Source of the DNA: Actinomycetes bacterium
Lineage (GTDB): Bacteria; Actinomycetota; Actinomycetes; Propionibacteriales; Propionibacteriaceae
NCBI GenBank assembly: GCA_023442485.1
Contig: JAEZZG010000075.1
Location: forward strand, 1-8,624
Direction of reading: 5' to 3'
Length of the DNA stretch: 8,624 bases
This document shows, in pieces, positions 6,517 through 8,624 of the stretch; position 1 is the stretch's first letter; every line of letters begins with the position of its first letter. The translations under genes were made by a program, and so were the position numbers. Under the pieces are notes generated by a model. That model did no database searches. It had not been told where the DNA came from and saw only the letters and a list, made by a program, of their open reading frames with translations.

Positions 6517-7466
6517 GGGGTGGGCTCCTGATTCGGTGCGATGGGGGTTTTCCCGTTGGCAGTGGGCTCCGAGTCCTCGTCGGAGGTCACCATGGTTCCC
6601 ACCCCGGCGTCGGTGAAGATTTCCAAAAGCAAGGCGTGTTTCACTCGTCCATCGATGATGGTCGCGCGATGAACACCGCCTCGAACAGCCTTCAGACAAG
6701 CCTCCATCTTCGGCACCATCCCTGAGGATAGAGATGGGAGAAGCTGAGCGAGCTCCCGGGCACTGATCTGCCCGATCACTTCCGTTGATGCCGGCCAGTC
6801 TGCGTACAAACCAGGCACATCGGTCAACATGCCGAGGCGCTCGGCTTTGAGGGCAATCGCCAAAGCCGACGCTGCGGTATCTGCGTTGACATTGAATACT
6901 TCCCCGTCCTCACCCGGAGCAACAGTGGCGATGACTGGGATCCGTCCGCCCTCGATGAGGTCGAGGACGGCGTCGGGATTGACACCGGTGACGTCGCCCA
7001 CCTGGCCCCAATCCACCTCTTCGCCCGCGACCGTCGCTGACTTGCGCACCGCCGTAAACATGGATGCGTCTTCGCCCGACATGCCGACCGCGAACGGGCC
7101 GTGAGAGTTGATCAACCCGACAAGTTCACGACCGACTTTGCCGACCAGCACCATCCGCACCACATCCATCGCCTCAGGGGTGGTGACTCTCAACCCGTGA
7201 CGGAACTCGGATTTGATGTCGAGACGTTCAAGCATGGAGTTGATCTGCGGGCCACCACCGTGGACGACGACTGGTTTGACCCCGCACAGACGCAAGAAGA
7301 CGATGTCCTCAGCGAAGGCCCGTTTGAGTTCGTCGTCGATCATGGCGTTACCGCCGTACTTGATTACCACGATCTTGCCTTGCCACCGCTCCAACCAAGG
7401 CAGGGCTTCAATCAGAATCGAGGCCTTGTCAATGGGAGCAGACGAGGCGATTTCAGAGGTGATCAT
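6513..7466 (-). CDS. argB: Acetylglutamate kinase, arginine-sensitive type
   Basis: It phosphorylates N-acetylglutamate with ATP, the second step and usual control point of the pathway. The 317-residue amino-acid-kinase-fold protein shows IKYGGNAM (35-42) for phosphate binding, VVHGGGPQI (67-75) for substrate binding, NVNADTAAS (192-200) and a C-terminal HALLLEIFTDAGVGT (277-291). That last motif and the N-terminal helix ahead of the core (about 14-29) are known marks of hexameric, arginine-inhibited kinases, so feedback inhibition is predicted. After GTMV (290-293) there is an extra hydrophilic tail of 24 residues rich in Pro, Glu, Asp and Thr with no domain I recognise. The ATG overlaps the argJ stop by 4 bases (ATGA) and has GGAG 8 bases before it. 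The product ends inside the argD start. Confidence 0.97.
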   Translation of the reverse strand: MITSEIASSAPIDKASILIEALPWLERWQGKIVVIKYGGNAMIDDELKRAFAEDIVFLRLCGVKPVVVHGGGPQINSMLERLDIKSEFRHGLRVTTPEAMDVVRMVLVGKVGRELVGLINSHGPFAVGMSGEDASMFTAVRKSATVAGEEVDWGQVGDVTGVNPDAVLDLIEGGRIPVIATVAPGEDGEVFNVNADTAASALAIALKAERLGMLTDVPGLYADWPASTEVIGQISARELAQLLPSLSSGMVPKMEACLKAVRGGVHRATIIDGRVKHALLLEIFTDAGVGTMVTSDEDSEPTANGKTPIAPNQEPTP

Positions 7467-8620
7467 GAGGAATACTCCGCGTTCTCTTTGACGTAGTCGT
7501 AGGTCAAGTCATTGGTGTAGATGGTGGCGGCTTTGTCGCCGGCGTGAAGATCAATATCGACATTGACTTGACGGGCAGACAAGTCAACCAGATCGCGACT
7601 ATCCCCGATCTGGCCGCCGCGACAAACCATGACACCATTGAAGCGGACATCGATCTGATCCGGGTTGAAGATCGCATCGGTGACACCGATAGCAGACAAC
7701 ACCCTTCCCCAGTTTGGGTCATTGCCGAAGACGGCGCATTTGAACAGGTTTGAGCGGGCCACTTGCCGTCCAACCGTCACTGCGTCTTCTTCCGTCGCGG
7801 CGTTGGTTACGGTAATAGCAATGTCGTGGCTGGATCCTTCGGCATCTGAGAGTAGTTGCATGCCCAGCTCGTGACAGACTCGCGCCAAATTTGCGGTGAA
7901 CTGGTCAACGTCAGGGGTGACCCCAGAGGCTCCAGAGGCCATCGCGATCACAGTGTCGTTGGTGGACATGCACCCGTCCGAGTCCAATCGATCAAAAGTG
8001 ACCGAGGTTGATAGCTCCAAGGACTGCTGGAGTTGATCTGGTGAGATGATGGCGTCTGTGGTCAGGACCACCAGCATGGTCGCCAAACCAGGTGCCAACA
8101 TGCCTGCACCCTTGGCCATGCCCGCAATGGTGTATCCGTCAGCGGAGAAGGATACCGTCTTGGGGTGAGTATCGGTGGTCATGATGGCTTGTGCAGCATC
8201 GGCGCCACCATCAGCGGAAAGGCAGGCAACTGCCTGGTCAGCTCCAGACAAGAGGGCCTGCATCGGAAGTCTCACACCGATTAGACCGGTTGAACACACC
8301 GCGACCTCGTCGCTTGGGCAGGACAGGAGCTGGGCAACCTTGTTGGCAGTTGCCTCAGAATCAGCAAAACCAGGCTGGCCAGTACATGCGTTGGCTCCAC
8401 CGGAGTTGAGGATCACGGCTTTGAGCTGATGATTAGCGCAGGCCTGCCTCGACCATTTCACCGGAGCCGCGTAGACGCGATTAGAGGTGAACACGGCAGC
8501 GGCGACGTCGAGGGGGCCATCATTGACGACCAGAGCTAGGTCTTTCATACCGGAGGCTTTGATGCCAGCGGCGATACCTGATGCGCGGAAACCCTTGGGC
8601 GCTGTGACTCCAACAGACAT
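7463..8620 (-). CDS. argJ: Glutamate N-acetyltransferase / ornithine acetyltransferase
   Basis: It moves the acetyl group from N-acetylornithine to glutamate, releasing ornithine and recycling the acetyl group; some members also use acetyl-CoA. The 385-residue proenzyme cleaves itself in the AT-ML motif: here MAKGAGMLAPGLATML (168-183), with Thr181 as the new N-terminal nucleophile of the beta chain. Other marks are CSTGLIG (109-115, oxyanion-hole threonine/glycine), SDGCMSTNDT (214-223), FGNDPNWGR (298-306) and the C-terminal DLTYDYVKENAEYSS. Length is normal and the gene is complete. The ATG at 8620 gives MSVGVTAPKGF, as in the family, but only 4 bases upstream are visible, so its ribosome site cannot be judged. 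Whether it is mono- or bifunctional cannot be told from sequence. Confidence 0.97.
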   Translation of the reverse strand: MSVGVTAPKGFRASGIAAGIKASGMKDLALVVNDGPLDVAAAVFTSNRVYAAPVKWSRQACANHQLKAVILNSGGANACTGQPGFADSEATANKVAQLLSCPSDEVAVCSTGLIGVRLPMQALLSGADQAVACLSADGGADAAQAIMTTDTHPKTVSFSADGYTIAGMAKGAGMLAPGLATMLVVLTTDAIISPDQLQQSLELSTSVTFDRLDSDGCMSTNDTVIAMASGASGVTPDVDQFTANLARVCHELGMQLLSDAEGSSHDIAITVTNAATEEDAVTVGRQVARSNLFKCAVFGNDPNWGRVLSAIGVTDAIFNPDQIDVRFNGVMVCRGGQIGDSRDLVDLSARQVNVDIDLHAGDKAATIYTNDLTYDYVKENAEYSS

Positions 8621-8624
8621 GGGG

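Noticed and set aside
6517..6699. 61-codon extension of ArgD into argB
   Set aside because: The extension is an Arg/His-rich shadow of argB. The ATG at 6516 has AGGAG upstream, an ATGA overlap and the expected protein start.

Overview
The window holds the 5' half of a 16S rRNA gene and a block of arginine-biosynthesis genes plus tyrS. All of them lie on the minus strand, so transcription runs from high to low coordinates: argJ > argB > argD > argR > argH > tyrS > rrn leader > 16S rRNA. The organism is an actinobacterium. The 16S rRNA carries the usual actinobacterial stretches (reading GGCGCAAGCCTGATGCAGC around the V3 helix), the rrn leader has the actinobacterial TTGAGAACTCAACAG element, and the arg order is the actinobacterial J-B-D-R-H type. 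The V4-V5 part of the 16S resembles Propionibacteriales as I remember them, but I cannot fix the order or genus by eye.

Region 1-826 is 16S rRNA, cut at its 3' side by the window edge. Region 827-1906 (about 1.08 kb) has no convincing protein gene. It reads as a long rrn control region. Next to the 16S is a leader with several small stem-loops and boxA/boxB-like antitermination signals. Upstream of that are five candidate tandem sigma-70-type promoters about 85-100 bp apart. Between those and tyrS are several stem-loops that may end tyrS transcription. Region 1907-3169 is tyrS with a GTG start. Region 3180-4637 is argH, 4663-5187 argR, 5296-6516 argD, 6513-7466 argB and 7463-8620 argJ.

ArgJ, ArgB and ArgD carry out the cyclic acetylated route from glutamate towards ornithine, and ArgH makes arginine from argininosuccinate in the last step. 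ArgR is the arginine-responsive repressor. ArgB has the sequence marks of an arginine-inhibited kinase, so both transcriptional and allosteric feedback are predicted. argJ-argB and argB-argD overlap by 4 bases (ATGA), which implies translational coupling. argF and argG, often found between argD and argH, are absent here. argC would be expected just upstream of argJ, outside the window.

I see no mobile element, CRISPR array, tRNA or unknown protein family. The content is largely core genome. The parts worth a second look are the structured, promoter-dense rrn upstream region and the shortened arg cluster. I did not find evidence for a new biological system.
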